Shown: positions 15,652 through 23,864 of the stretch, piece by piece | Layout: each line of letters starts with the position of its first letter | How positions within the stretch are numbered: the stretch's first letter is position 1 | Assembly (NCBI GenBank): GCA_049511715.1 | Contig: JBEKXU010000013.1 | Coordinates: forward strand, 1 to 64,000 | Origin: JBEKHT01 sp049511715 | Lineage (GTDB): Bacteria; Chloroflexota; Anaerolineae; Anaerolineales; RBG-16-64-43 | DNA: 64,000 nt | Direction of reading: 5' to 3' | Notes under the pieces: model-generated | Told to the model about the DNA's origin: nothing | What the model saw: only the letters and a program-made list of their open reading frames with translations | Databases searched by the model: none | Made by a program: the position numbers and the translations under genes

Positions 15652-15980
15652 GGCGTGCCTCCCGCGATCATGCAGACGGCGTGCAGGTCCCCTCCATGCG
15701 CTTGCAGGGTCTCCAACACTCGAGGCAGATCTTCGCAGATCTGTGTGGCCAAGTCGGCAGGCACATGCCCGCCTCCGGCCTCGGCCTCCCTCGAGTAGAG
15801 GTCAAACTCGGATGCGTACCAGGCGACGTCAATCAGATCCTTGGGGGCGTGGTCGTGCAGCCAGGCCCAGACGACCTCCTGGCAGGCCTCCGAAAGCCCT
15901 CCGACGAACGCCGGGGGTAGCGGGGCCACGACCTCTTTACGGTGAATGATTGGGGCTTCGGTGCCATGTTGGATGGACAT
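15648..15980 (-). CDS. hypothetical protein, 110 aa, coupled to the integrase
   Basis: Starts MSIQHGTEAPIIHRKEVVA at 15980 behind a GGAGGGAG site. A soluble, acidic, helical protein (LSEACQEVVWAWLHDHAP; DLATQICEDLPRVLETLQ) with no recognised domain. Its stop overlaps the GTG start of the integrase. Position and coupling suggest a recombination directionality or regulatory partner, but it lacks the small basic winged-helix look of known excisionases, so this is only a guess. Confidence 0.6.
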   Translation of the reverse strand: MSIQHGTEAPIIHRKEVVAPLPPAFVGGLSEACQEVVWAWLHDHAPKDLIDVAWYASEFDLYSREAEAGGGHVPADLATQICEDLPRVLETLQAHGGDLHAVCMIAGGTP

Positions 15981-16093
15981 GACTCCCTCCAAACTGGGCA
16001 CCGTGAGGCGAGGCTACTATTTCGGGGCAACTATGGGACTGGACCCATAGCGCTGTCGGGAACGCGTCGACTCCCATCCGCAAGAATACTCAG

Positions 16094-16166
16094 TGGACCC
16101 AGCGGGATTCGAACCCGCGACCTTCTCAATGCCATTGAGACGCGCTCCCAACTGCGCTATGGGCCC
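16094..16166 (-). tRNA. tRNA-Ala (anticodon GGC)
   Basis: A complete 73-base cloverleaf: acceptor GGGCCCA pairs with TGGGTCC plus discriminator A. The anticodon stem TCTCA/TGAGA encloses loop ATGGCAT, giving anticodon GGC. The T arm contains GGTTCGAATCC. CCA is not encoded. Its 3' end faces the integrase operon 114 bp away, as when an element has inserted at a tRNA 3' end. Confidence 0.95.
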
Positions 16167-16217
16167 AGTGCCAGCAACTTGCTCATTCTACCCGCCCGAA
16201 GGCCGAGCGTCAACGAG

Positions 16218-16290
16218 TGGACCTGGAGGGATTCGAACCCTCGACCTCTTCAGTGCGATTGAAGCGCGCTCCCAACTGCGCTACAGGCCC
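16218..16290 (-). tRNA. tRNA-Ala (anticodon CGC)
   Basis: A 73-base cloverleaf starting GGGCCTGTAGCGCAG. The anticodon stem CTTCA/TGAAG has loop ATCGCAC, giving anticodon CGC. The T arm has GGTTCGAATCC. CCA is not encoded. It lies 51 bases upstream of tRNA-Ala(GGC) in the same orientation, so both are probably cut from one transcript. Confidence 0.95.
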
Positions 16291-17309
16291 AAGCCACACT
16301 GGCAATTCCTACCCGGAATGAGATTCTACCTCATCCAGGGCACCACGCCGGCCCACGAATGCGTTCCATCTTTTGGCGATGGGCTCTCCTTCAGGGACCC
16401 CACAGCCCGCCCTCAGGGGTCAGCTACCTCAGCGCCCCACAGGTCACCGCAGGGCGCTGGGCAGGTTGAGCCGGTCACACATGTCGCTCTTCACTCGGCT
16501 CCGCGGCCCCCGCAGCCCCGCACTTCTTTCATCTTTTTCATCCTACTCTGACAGGTCGGGGAAGTCAAACAGCCAGCCCCGGTGCTCGACCTCGAGGCTG
16601 CTTGTAGCTCGGAGATTCTGGTGCCTACCGGGAGAGGTCCATTGGGACACTTCAGCTGGCCGAAGTCATGAACCGGGTGGAAGTTGTCAAGGAGGCGGCC
16701 AGGAGACTCCTGAAACCCGCTCCGCTCCATCTGCTCGCCGCAGGGGCCGAAAACCGAATGCCGACCCCGCCGATACCCGGAGTACTCAACCGCTGTCAAG
16801 CGGTTGAAGAACCAGGGACACGACCGGTTGCGTGCACGGCTCACGGCTCCCTTGATTCCGCTGCGGCACAGAAGCTTCCGAAACCACGCGATTCGAAGCG
16901 GCAGGCTGACTCGGTAAGGTGGCGGCCCTGGACCGGAAGGCGATGATCCTGGCAAGCGCGGCCTTTAGGTGCCAGCCTCCAAAGTCATGTGGCGCCGGGC
17001 CGGTTGGGCTTGCCCTTCTTGAATCACCGGCGAGGCTGCAGCAACGTAACCGCGAAGGGCTCATGCTCTTCTCTTAGCTGCCGGTTTGTTAGTACTTGTA
17101 GCTTGTTCTTGGACAGAGGCTTGCCTTGATCCGCCAAGGGCATGCTATGGCGGGCGCGGGTCCGATTGCAGTGCACATGACGCATGGCCTCGACCGCGGG
17201 CTCTGACGCCGGCACGCCGAGCGGCTATCCGCGGGAAAGGCAAGGGCCAGGGAGCCCCTTGCGGCAGGGGAGCTGCGGGCGCCACGCCGCATGGGTTTTC
17301 GCGAAGGAC
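16291..17309. other. gap without a supported gene
   Basis: About 1 kb upstream of the tRNA pair. Frames on both strands overlap one another and carry no motif or ribosome-binding site worth reporting. Confidence 0.5.
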
Positions 17310-17846
17310 CTATTCGACTGCTGCCGGCGACCGGGCAACCGGGAAAGTGCTGGGGGCCAACACGATGATTGGAATCTTCCTGGGCGCAGCGGTCCTTGCA
17401 TACACGCGGTACCCAGGGTACACCTGCGCCGCCTTGCTCCAGCAAGCCTCTCGCTCTGCGCCTCCGACTTCCCGAGCGACATAGTTCCGAGTCTGCTCGC
17501 CGTAGGTCACGGCGACCTGCGGGCTCGCCTTGAGGTTGTAATACCAGGAGGGATGATGGGGCCGGCCAAAGTTCGAAGCGACGAGGATCAGCTCCTCGCC
17601 CTGGGGTATGGCCACCACCGACACGGAGCGGGCCTTCCCGGTCCGCGCTCCCTTCGCCGTGATCTTAATGACCGCCACTCCCCCCAGGGCCCCTGTGAGC
17701 GTGGTTCTGCCTGTGGATAACCCCTCCGCGATTCGATCGATAAGGATGTGCAGGTTCGGAGGGAACAACCGGATCCAGAGACTGGATGCCGTAATCTTCC
17801 TCAGCAGGGTATGGAGCCAGCCAGTGCTCGGCGGAGGAATTACCAT
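17310..17846 (-). CDS. deazaflavin (F420)-dependent nitroreductase-family protein
   Basis: 178 residues of the Ddn/FPOR-like split-barrel family, which uses F420H2 or related cofactors to reduce small molecules, often quinones. Family landmarks are in order: VIKITAKGARTGKARSVSVV, then EELILVASNFGRPHHPSWYY with NLKASPQVAVTYGEQ, the RNYVAREVGGAERE segment, and PGYRVYARTAAPRKIPIIVL. Starts at 17846 behind a GGGAG site. The N terminus has a hydrophobic helix-like stretch that may associate with the membrane. It fits with the two luciferase-like F420-type oxidoreductases nearby. Confidence 0.85.
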   Translation of the reverse strand: MVIPPPSTGWLHTLLRKITASSLWIRLFPPNLHILIDRIAEGLSTGRTTLTGALGGVAVIKITAKGARTGKARSVSVVAIPQGEELILVASNFGRPHHPSWYYNLKASPQVAVTYGEQTRNYVAREVGGAEREACWSKAAQVYPGYRVYARTAAPRKIPIIVLAPSTFPVARSPAAVE

Positions 17847-18750
17847 GGCATTCTCCCCTCCTGTCTCTCGGGACCCTCCTTTGCCTTGTCTATCGCGGGT
17901 CGGTTCGCCGCCAACAACCTCGAACTGCCCGCCATGCCGCGCGTGTCTTCTATTCTACAACCGGCAAAAGCGATTGCGATCCGGCGTTTCCCTCCCGCTT
18001 GCGGCTCTCCTCCAAGCCCAAGGCCGATGGGAATTCAGGTGCGGAGCAGCCAAGGCCCCGCAGCGGCAGCGGAGGGATGCCGCTGGTTCCACTTGTTTCG
18101 CCCCTGTTCCTCGCGGTCCATCATTCCCCGCCCACCCCACAGTCGCCATCACCCTCCAAGGGTAGAAACCGATTCCTATCATTTCCATTTGGGCAAGCCC
18201 AGCGAGGTCTCTGGGGCGGCGGGCGGAGGTTCGCTCCCCTCAGGGAGCCGGTGGTGAGTACTCCCAAGAAGGTTCGTTCGGAACAAGGATCACCTTCCCG
18301 CGATCCCAGGGCTGACGCTGTTCCCAGATTGAGCCAGAAATTCTTTCTGGTTCTTGGATAGTGAGGCCTGGGCCGAAACGAGCATCTCGATGTCCAGGAC
18401 CGCCAAGGTGTGGGCAGAACGGTCAGACGACAATGCTCACCGGCCTTCGTTGGACCCCCCTGTTGGGCCTGCCTGCGAGTTCAGATCAGTGCGCGCCACC
18501 TGCGGGCCAAGTCTCCTCACCCGGATCCTGTTCCGTCGCCAAGCACTGCCCTGCGCCCCGATTATTGACCCGGCCCTCGCCATCCGGCGGCACGGGAAGC
18601 GTCCGGCCGGCCGTCCTATGCGGAGGAGGCACCCTGACCCTTTCCCCCCTTCATTTCCCCGTGGACTGCTGCCAGTCTCCATTTATGAAATCCGTGAGGA
18701 ATCCGCCGGCTGGTAGAATCAAGGTCATTCCAAGACTGGCGGGAGAGAAC
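17847..18750. other. gap without a supported gene
   Basis: Several frames run through here, including an upstream extension of the next gene, but all are Pro/Arg/Ser-rich, lack ribosome-binding sites and show no domain. Confidence 0.5.
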
Positions 18751-20166
18751 ATGGGGAACCGCTCAATTCCCTCGGACTTTTCGATTGCTCCTCCTCGAGA
18801 CCTGCGAGATTGTCCGTGGTGGAAGCCCAAGACTGTTTCCCTGGTGGGACAGATCCCTGCTCACGACCGAATCCTGCAGCGATTCGTGCCCCAGTTGCTT
18901 CAGGCCTTCCGGGAGCAAGGTCATGAGGTTCTTTCCAAGTCGGACGGCGGAGTGAATCTCCTGCTCTCCTTTGGCCTAATCCCCGATGGGTTCTCCCCCG
19001 CTGCCGAGCGCATTCCGGAGCGAGACCTCCCCTTCGCCCTGACGCTGATGCGCGAATTCGGCCTCGAACGGAGGCCGGACAATCTCGTCATGCTGGTGGC
19101 GATCCCCGAACGGTTAAGCACTCGACCGCATCTGGAGGTGGCCGAGCTCGCCCGACTGGCAATGGCCCGTATGGGGTCTCCCAAGGTAGTCTTCCTCAGC
19201 GGCGACCGCGAAACGGGTGACCTGTTCGAGGCGACCTTCTGTACGCTCGAGGGAGGTCATCCCTCGGACACCCAACAGGTGGCCGAGCGTCTGCGCGACC
19301 GCTTGGTCACGGCGGCCTCAGCGAAGGAGGTCGGCGCCGATTACGAGGTGCATGAAGGCGCCATGACACTCGAGGAATGGCAACACTCGCCGCTTCCCGG
19401 GGCGTTGATCGAAGCCGGCCAACGGATGGACCGGCTCCGCCTGTTGCCCCCTCCCAAGCAAATTGGAGAGTACGTTTCCGAAAAACTGGCCAGGATCTAC
19501 GAACGGTACCTGGGCATGAAAGGCTTCAGCGAGGGGATGCTGTTTGTATACGACCCGGGGACCCAGACCATGATGGTCACCGCCTCCGGGAGCTGGGCCG
19601 TGGACAAGCGGGCTTTGCGGCCCGATGAGGTGGTCATGGTCAGCGGCCTGAACGATGGAAAACTGCAGGTCCTTGCTCCGCAGGGCCTTCGCACCAAGGG
19701 ACCCTCCGTAGAGGCCATGGAGATGTTCAGTCTGCTTCAGGCGGTACCGCGGGTGCGGGTCAAGGAGGCGGCTTCAGGCTCCTGGAGGTTGGACCCGGCC
19801 GGGACCGTCGAAGTACCGATCATCCGCGCCGGGATCCATGTACACGTCGGCGTAAAATCCGCAGATGAGTTCTGGATTGAGAGCATCCCCGCCAACCGGA
19901 AGCTCTACCCCTACGGCTTTGGATGCGGCACGGACCTCATGTGCGGCCTGGCGCAGGACGCCGCCCGGCGGTCCCGGGCGATCTGCGACCGGACAGATCC
20001 GCGAGCCTACGTGCGCTGGCCGATGCTGTATCACGGAGATACAGCCCTCGAGCTCTGGAAACCGGGGGTTCCCGACACTCCGCTGGAAGGGCTTCTCGAC
20101 CTCTACGACCCCGCCAAAGGCAGAGCCATTCTCTACTCGCCAGAGGAGATCGATCAGCCGGTCTGA
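18751..20166 (+). CDS. conserved-looking hypothetical protein, 471 aa
   Basis: Starts MGNRSIPSDFSIAPPRDLRD at 18751 behind a GGGAGAG site. The frame is open some 390 bases further up, but that part looks non-coding. It is a soluble protein with balanced composition and no signal peptide. Readable segments: SLVGQIPAHDRILQRFVPQL, LVMLVAIPERLSTRPHLEVA, IYERYLGMKGFSEGMLFVYD, and a Cys-bearing GFGCGTDLMCGLAQDAARRS near the end. Alternating strands and helices with Gly turns suggest two alpha/beta domains. I do not recognise a family. It is monocistronic and faces the convergent oxidoreductase at 20272. Confidence 0.7.
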   Translation: MGNRSIPSDFSIAPPRDLRDCPWWKPKTVSLVGQIPAHDRILQRFVPQLLQAFREQGHEVLSKSDGGVNLLLSFGLIPDGFSPAAERIPERDLPFALTLMREFGLERRPDNLVMLVAIPERLSTRPHLEVAELARLAMARMGSPKVVFLSGDRETGDLFEATFCTLEGGHPSDTQQVAERLRDRLVTAASAKEVGADYEVHEGAMTLEEWQHSPLPGALIEAGQRMDRLRLLPPPKQIGEYVSEKLARIYERYLGMKGFSEGMLFVYDPGTQTMMVTASGSWAVDKRALRPDEVVMVSGLNDGKLQVLAPQGLRTKGPSVEAMEMFSLLQAVPRVRVKEAASGSWRLDPAGTVEVPIIRAGIHVHVGVKSADEFWIESIPANRKLYPYGFGCGTDLMCGLAQDAARRSRAICDRTDPRAYVRWPMLYHGDTALELWKPGVPDTPLEGLLDLYDPAKGRAILYSPEEIDQPV

Positions 20167-20271
20167 TCCTGGCTCTGGTTGCGGTCCCTGCCCACCGACC
20201 CAACACCCCCAGGCCTCAGGGCTGGGGCGGAAGGGCCCAGCGGCAGACTGGCCGCGGTCCCATATGCCGCT

Positions 20272-21207
20272 TCAATGCCCTCGAGCCAGCCTTGGCATCA
20301 CTTCAGCCGCCACAAGCTCCAGAGTCTCCTGATCATTGTGGATGTCCCGCAGAATGCAGAGCTGGATCCCGGCCTCCGCAAATTCGGACAGGAGCTGTGC
20401 GGCCTGGGACGGGGTCATCAATTCCGGGGCGGCGGCAGGGACTCCCAGACCCTCCGCCTTGATCTTGAGCGCCTGCTCGTCGCGGCCCAACACCAAACCG
20501 GTCAGGCAAGTTCGCTCGATCTCGTCATAACGGCGTCCTTCCGCCTGGCAGTGCTGGCGGAGCACCTCCAGCTTGTGTCGAACCTCCGCAGGACTTCCAA
20601 ACAGGTTGCAGGCGTCGGCCTGCCGCGCCACAGCCCGCAGGGTAAGCTGCTCACCGCTGCCGCCGATCATCACCGGTGGATGAGGCTTCTGCACCGGCTT
20701 GGGCTCGAGGATGGCCTCGCGGACATGGAAATAGCGGCCATCGAATGTGGCCCGCGGCTGGGTCCACATGGCTTTGATCAACCGAACGGCTTCTTCCAGC
20801 TGTCCGATCCTTGTGGCCGGGCGCAGAGGGAATTCCCAACCGTATTGCATGTACTCCTTCTCGAACCAGCCCGCGCCAATGCCCAGGGTGAGGCGCCCTC
20901 GACTGATAATATCCACCGTCGAGGCCATCTTGGCCAGCAGGGCGGGATTGCGATAAGCCACCGAGGTGACGAGCACACCCAGCCGTATCTTCTGGGTGAC
21001 AGAGGCCAGGGCCGACAGGGTCGTCCAGCTCTCCATGAAGGGCTGGTCAGGCTCACCGACGTTGGGAATCTCAATCAAGTGGTCCATCACGCTGAACCAG
21101 ACAAACCCGTGATTCTCCGCCCACTGAGCCTTGCGCTTGAGGGCCTCGAAGGATTCGTACGGGCCGCCGGGGTATTGCCAGGAAGGGTTATGAATTCCAA
21201 GTCGCAT
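20272..21207 (-). CDS. LLM-class F420-dependent oxidoreductase
   Basis: A 311-residue bacterial-luciferase-like TIM-barrel enzyme. Family marks: MRLGIHNPSWQYPG at the first strand, the conserved IRLGVLVTSVAYRNPALLAK then MASTVDIISRGRLTLGIGAG, the RIGQLEEAVRLIKAMW helix, and PPVMIGGSGEQLTLRAVARQ with ADACNLFG near the phosphate-binding site. The pattern is typical of F420-dependent members in actinobacteria and Chloroflexota; FMN use cannot be excluded. Start at 21207 follows an AGGAGG site. Substrate unknown. A second member lies at 22465. Confidence 0.88.
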   Translation of the reverse strand: MRLGIHNPSWQYPGGPYESFEALKRKAQWAENHGFVWFSVMDHLIEIPNVGEPDQPFMESWTTLSALASVTQKIRLGVLVTSVAYRNPALLAKMASTVDIISRGRLTLGIGAGWFEKEYMQYGWEFPLRPATRIGQLEEAVRLIKAMWTQPRATFDGRYFHVREAILEPKPVQKPHPPVMIGGSGEQLTLRAVARQADACNLFGSPAEVRHKLEVLRQHCQAEGRRYDEIERTCLTGLVLGRDEQALKIKAEGLGVPAAAPELMTPSQAAQLLSEFAEAGIQLCILRDIHNDQETLELVAAEVMPRLARGH

Positions 21208-21502
21208 GCGGTCCTCCTAATCCAGAATCTTGCCAGGTCAAGGGAGCCATCCGCGGACCTCGGGCCGACCGGGATTCGGCTGTCATCGGCCTCACGACCG
21301 GGCTGGGCGCCTCTCCAGTCGTTCCGCCACCGGACCGATCGTTCCCCGGGGGTCCTTCGTCGGGAAGAATGCCCGAGCCCCTTGTTCGCCTTCGCTAGGG
21401 CAACCTCCGCAAGCGGAACTGCCACTCACGGCGGCGCCCGGCCGGGGAGGAAGTCCCTACTCCCATCAGATCGTGCTTTCCTTTCAGGGCCCTCCCCCAC
21501 GG

Positions 21503-22120
21503 TCACGTGCCGCCCTTCTGTTCCGCCTCCAGCCGATCGAGGCCCCGCTGAAAAACCTCGTAAGGCTGCGCCCCGACAACGGCGAGGCGCCCATTCAGGA
21601 TGTAGGTGGGAACCGCCTCAATCTCCAGTGCCTGCGCCTGCGCAATCTGCTGTTCCACCGCGCCACGGAATTCCCCGCTCTCGACCCGCCGGCGCATTTC
21701 GGCCGCCTCGAGCCCGGCCTCCTCCGCGGCAGATTCCAGAACCGCCCATCGGCTGATGTCTTCACCCAGGCCGAAGTACTTGTGAAACACGATGCGGTGG
21801 AATTCTTCGAGCTTGTTCTGCCCCCTCGCCCATTCGGTTGCCTCATGGGCCCGCCGCGTGTTCGGAATGCGCGCTGGAAAGACGATGCTCAGGCCGCTGG
21901 CCAGGGCCATTTGCCTGAGTTTCTCCTGGGTCCCGGCCATGCGCATGCGAACGTCCTCAGGCATTTCCAGCCCTTCCGCGGGCGTATCCGGCCGCAGATA
22001 GAACGGACGCCAGTCAACTTGCGCTCCTCGCTCCCGTTTCAATCGCTCGACCACACCCTGGCCGAGATAACACCACGGTCAGACGTAATCTGAATAGATG
22101 ACCAGTTGAACGTCAATCAC
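21503..22120 (-). CDS. DsbA-family (FrnE-like) oxidoreductase, candidate selenoprotein with UGA at the active-site Cys
   Basis: Read from the GTG at 22120 (AGGA site), the frame gives VIDVQLVIYSDYV, then TGA at 22081-22079, then PWCYLGQGVVERLK and on to the normal stop: 205 residues if UGA is read through. DsbA/FrnE-type thioredoxin-fold proteins have a CPWC active site exactly here, so the TGA replaces the first Cys and would give U14-P-W-C17. The rest is intact: VDWRPFYLRPDTPAEG, the helical insertion with HEATEWARGQNKLEEFHRIV, and the cis-Pro motif EAVPTYILNG. A SECIS-like hairpin lies 12 bases downstream of the UGA. Alternative: a one-base TGC/TGT-to-TGA null mutation with translation from the GTG at 22054, which would drop the active site. 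The selenocysteine reading is favoured. Confidence 0.8.
22046..22066 (-). promoter_or_regulatory. bacterial SECIS-like hairpin after in-frame UGA
   Basis: Read on the minus strand: a 7-bp stem CTCGGCC/GGTCGAG (one G-U pair) enclosing loop AGGGTGT. The loop begins 19 bases after the UGA, close to the spacing in E. coli fdhF, whose loop starts AGGUCU. Two Gs at the loop start and a following U are the features SelB is known to need. It lies within the coding sequence, as bacterial SECIS elements do. Confidence 0.65.
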
Positions 22121-22464
22121 GGCAATTCCTCATAGTGGGAGCAGGAAGGCACCGGTTAGTCGCCACCCCCGCCCCTCGACTCCTCCGCGTTCGACGAGGT
22201 CGGAGGATCGTGAAGCGCCCGAGGGCCATCGGGGACGGGTCGACCCCGAACCCACTGAATCCCGGTGTGTCGGGGGCGTCGAGATTTCTCAAGCGCCCGC
22301 TGGGGTTGGCCGAGGCGCATTCGCCTTGCGCCGGCGCCCAGCGCCCTGCCCGGTTTGGCACCGAGCGCCTGACCCAACGCTGCACTTGCAAGGCAGGTTG
22401 GCACATCCCCTCGCCCGTTGCCCCTCGATCACTCGCCGAGGTCACTCCTTCCCTCCGCTCACGG
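22121..22464. other. gap without a supported gene
   Basis: Between two minus-strand genes; no hairpin with U tract and no plausible short gene noticed. Confidence 0.45.
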
Positions 22465-23331
22465 TCAGCCGACGGCCTCTCGCAATCGATCGACCTGATC
22501 CAGATCTGGAATCGTGGGCCAGAAGATGAGCTCGTCCGCGCCAATCCCCTCGAAGCCCTGGACCAAGGATTTTACCGCCCCTTCCGAAGAGGGAAACGAT
22601 TGGGCGATCATGCGGGCATTCGGCCCCATGAAGCGATAGTAGTCAAGCACGTTCACAGAGCCGCGCTCGGCGGCACGAGGACCCAGCGCATAGTAGACGG
22701 CGCAAACGAGCCTCGGTTTGCCTTTCCTTTCCGCTTTCCTCCAAGCTTCCTCCACCAGTCCGTAGCTCTCGCGAGCCCGTTCGGGATTTCCGCCGCCGCC
22801 GGAGATGAAGCCATCGGCGAGACGCCCGGCTCGGCGCAAGGCGTTCGGCTGGTTGCCGCCGATGAGGATCAGGGGCCCGCCCAACTGCACCGGGGTTGGT
22901 CCCACCGGAGGGAGGCCCTCCTCCGGAGGCTGGCCCGCCCAAATGTGTTTCATCAAAGCCAGCTGTTCCTCAAATCGCCTGCCGCGCCCCCGGTACGTGG
23001 CGGGGGCAACCCGAAAGTCATCCTCGCGGCTTCCGATCCCCATCCCCAGGATCAGCCGGCCTCCGGAAAGGGCATCCAGAGTCGCGGCCTGCTTAGCCAG
23101 CACACCCGGATTGCGCAGGGGCGCGATCAAGATCGTGGTTGCCAGGCGCACTCGACGGGTAACCGCGGAGACGGCCGCCAAGGTGATCAGGGACTCATAG
23201 TTGCCGTAGGCCAGCCGGTCAATGGTTCCCACACTGGAAAAGGTCCCCGAGTCCGCCCGCCGGGCCCATTCCATTATCAGTTCTCCTTTGGTCCCGGGGA
23301 GAGTTGTAGGTAGCCCGATGCCGATGTCCAT
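22465..23331 (-). CDS. LLM-class F420-dependent oxidoreductase
   Basis: 288 residues starting MDIGIGLPTTLPGTKGELIM at 23331 behind a GGAGG site; the frame is open further up but without a start signal. A luciferase-like TIM barrel with SSVGTIDRLAYGNYESLITL, RVRLATTILIAPLRNPGVLA, LSGGRLILGMGIGSREDDF, the REE/RGRRFEEQLALMKHIW helix, and GPLILIGGNQPNALRRAGR. It belongs to a different subgroup from the gene at 20272 (shorter, F420-type LLM with GLPTT start). Substrate unknown. The DsbA-like selenoprotein candidate follows in the same orientation, 344 bp away. Confidence 0.88.
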   Translation of the reverse strand: MDIGIGLPTTLPGTKGELIMEWARRADSGTFSSVGTIDRLAYGNYESLITLAAVSAVTRRVRLATTILIAPLRNPGVLAKQAATLDALSGGRLILGMGIGSREDDFRVAPATYRGRGRRFEEQLALMKHIWAGQPPEEGLPPVGPTPVQLGGPLILIGGNQPNALRRAGRLADGFISGGGGNPERARESYGLVEEAWRKAERKGKPRLVCAVYYALGPRAAERGSVNVLDYYRFMGPNARMIAQSFPSSEGAVKSLVQGFEGIGADELIFWPTIPDLDQVDRLREAVG

Positions 23332-23864
23332 GTTTTCCTCCAGAACTTTGGGACGGCCATAGGACCGTTCTGCGGATTGCTGCTTGGAGCCCGCCGGATT
23401 CATTGCCTTGCGGAATGGCCCAGCGAGCACAAGATTCCGTTGAACCGCTCCCGCTTGGCCGATCGAGAGGCAATTGTTCTCGCGAAAGGGACAACCCCCT
23501 GGTTTCCCACTTCATACCCTCGTAACATTAGGACAGGATGATGGCCTCTCGACGCCAGGGGCAGCAGCAGCCCCGTATCTCCTATCCCCTATGAACAGCA
23601 CCCTTTTTCCGGCCCAGTCAGACCCGCCAAGCCGACCGGAATGTGTCTCCGGAACTCGGCAGGGACTGGCAAGTCCTGGATCCTGTGCATGGGCCCACTC
23701 CGTCCAACTGGGTGAAATCCCCCAGGCGGGATCGAACCGGGCTCGGAAGAGACCTCAACGCACCTCTCCCAAAACGCTTCCTTCCTCCTGAGGCTTTCCC
23801 CCAGACAGGGGCTTCAACCTTCACGAGGGTGGCACGGGAGATTCGGAGAGCGAGGCCTCCATCC
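23332..23864. other. gap without a supported gene
   Basis: About 530 bases between minus-strand genes. Frames present are short and without start signals. Confidence 0.45.

Noticed and set aside
18361..18750. Long N-terminal extension of the 471-aa protein
   Set aside because: No ribosome-binding site, Pro/Arg-rich non-coding look, and a good start with a site exists at 18751.
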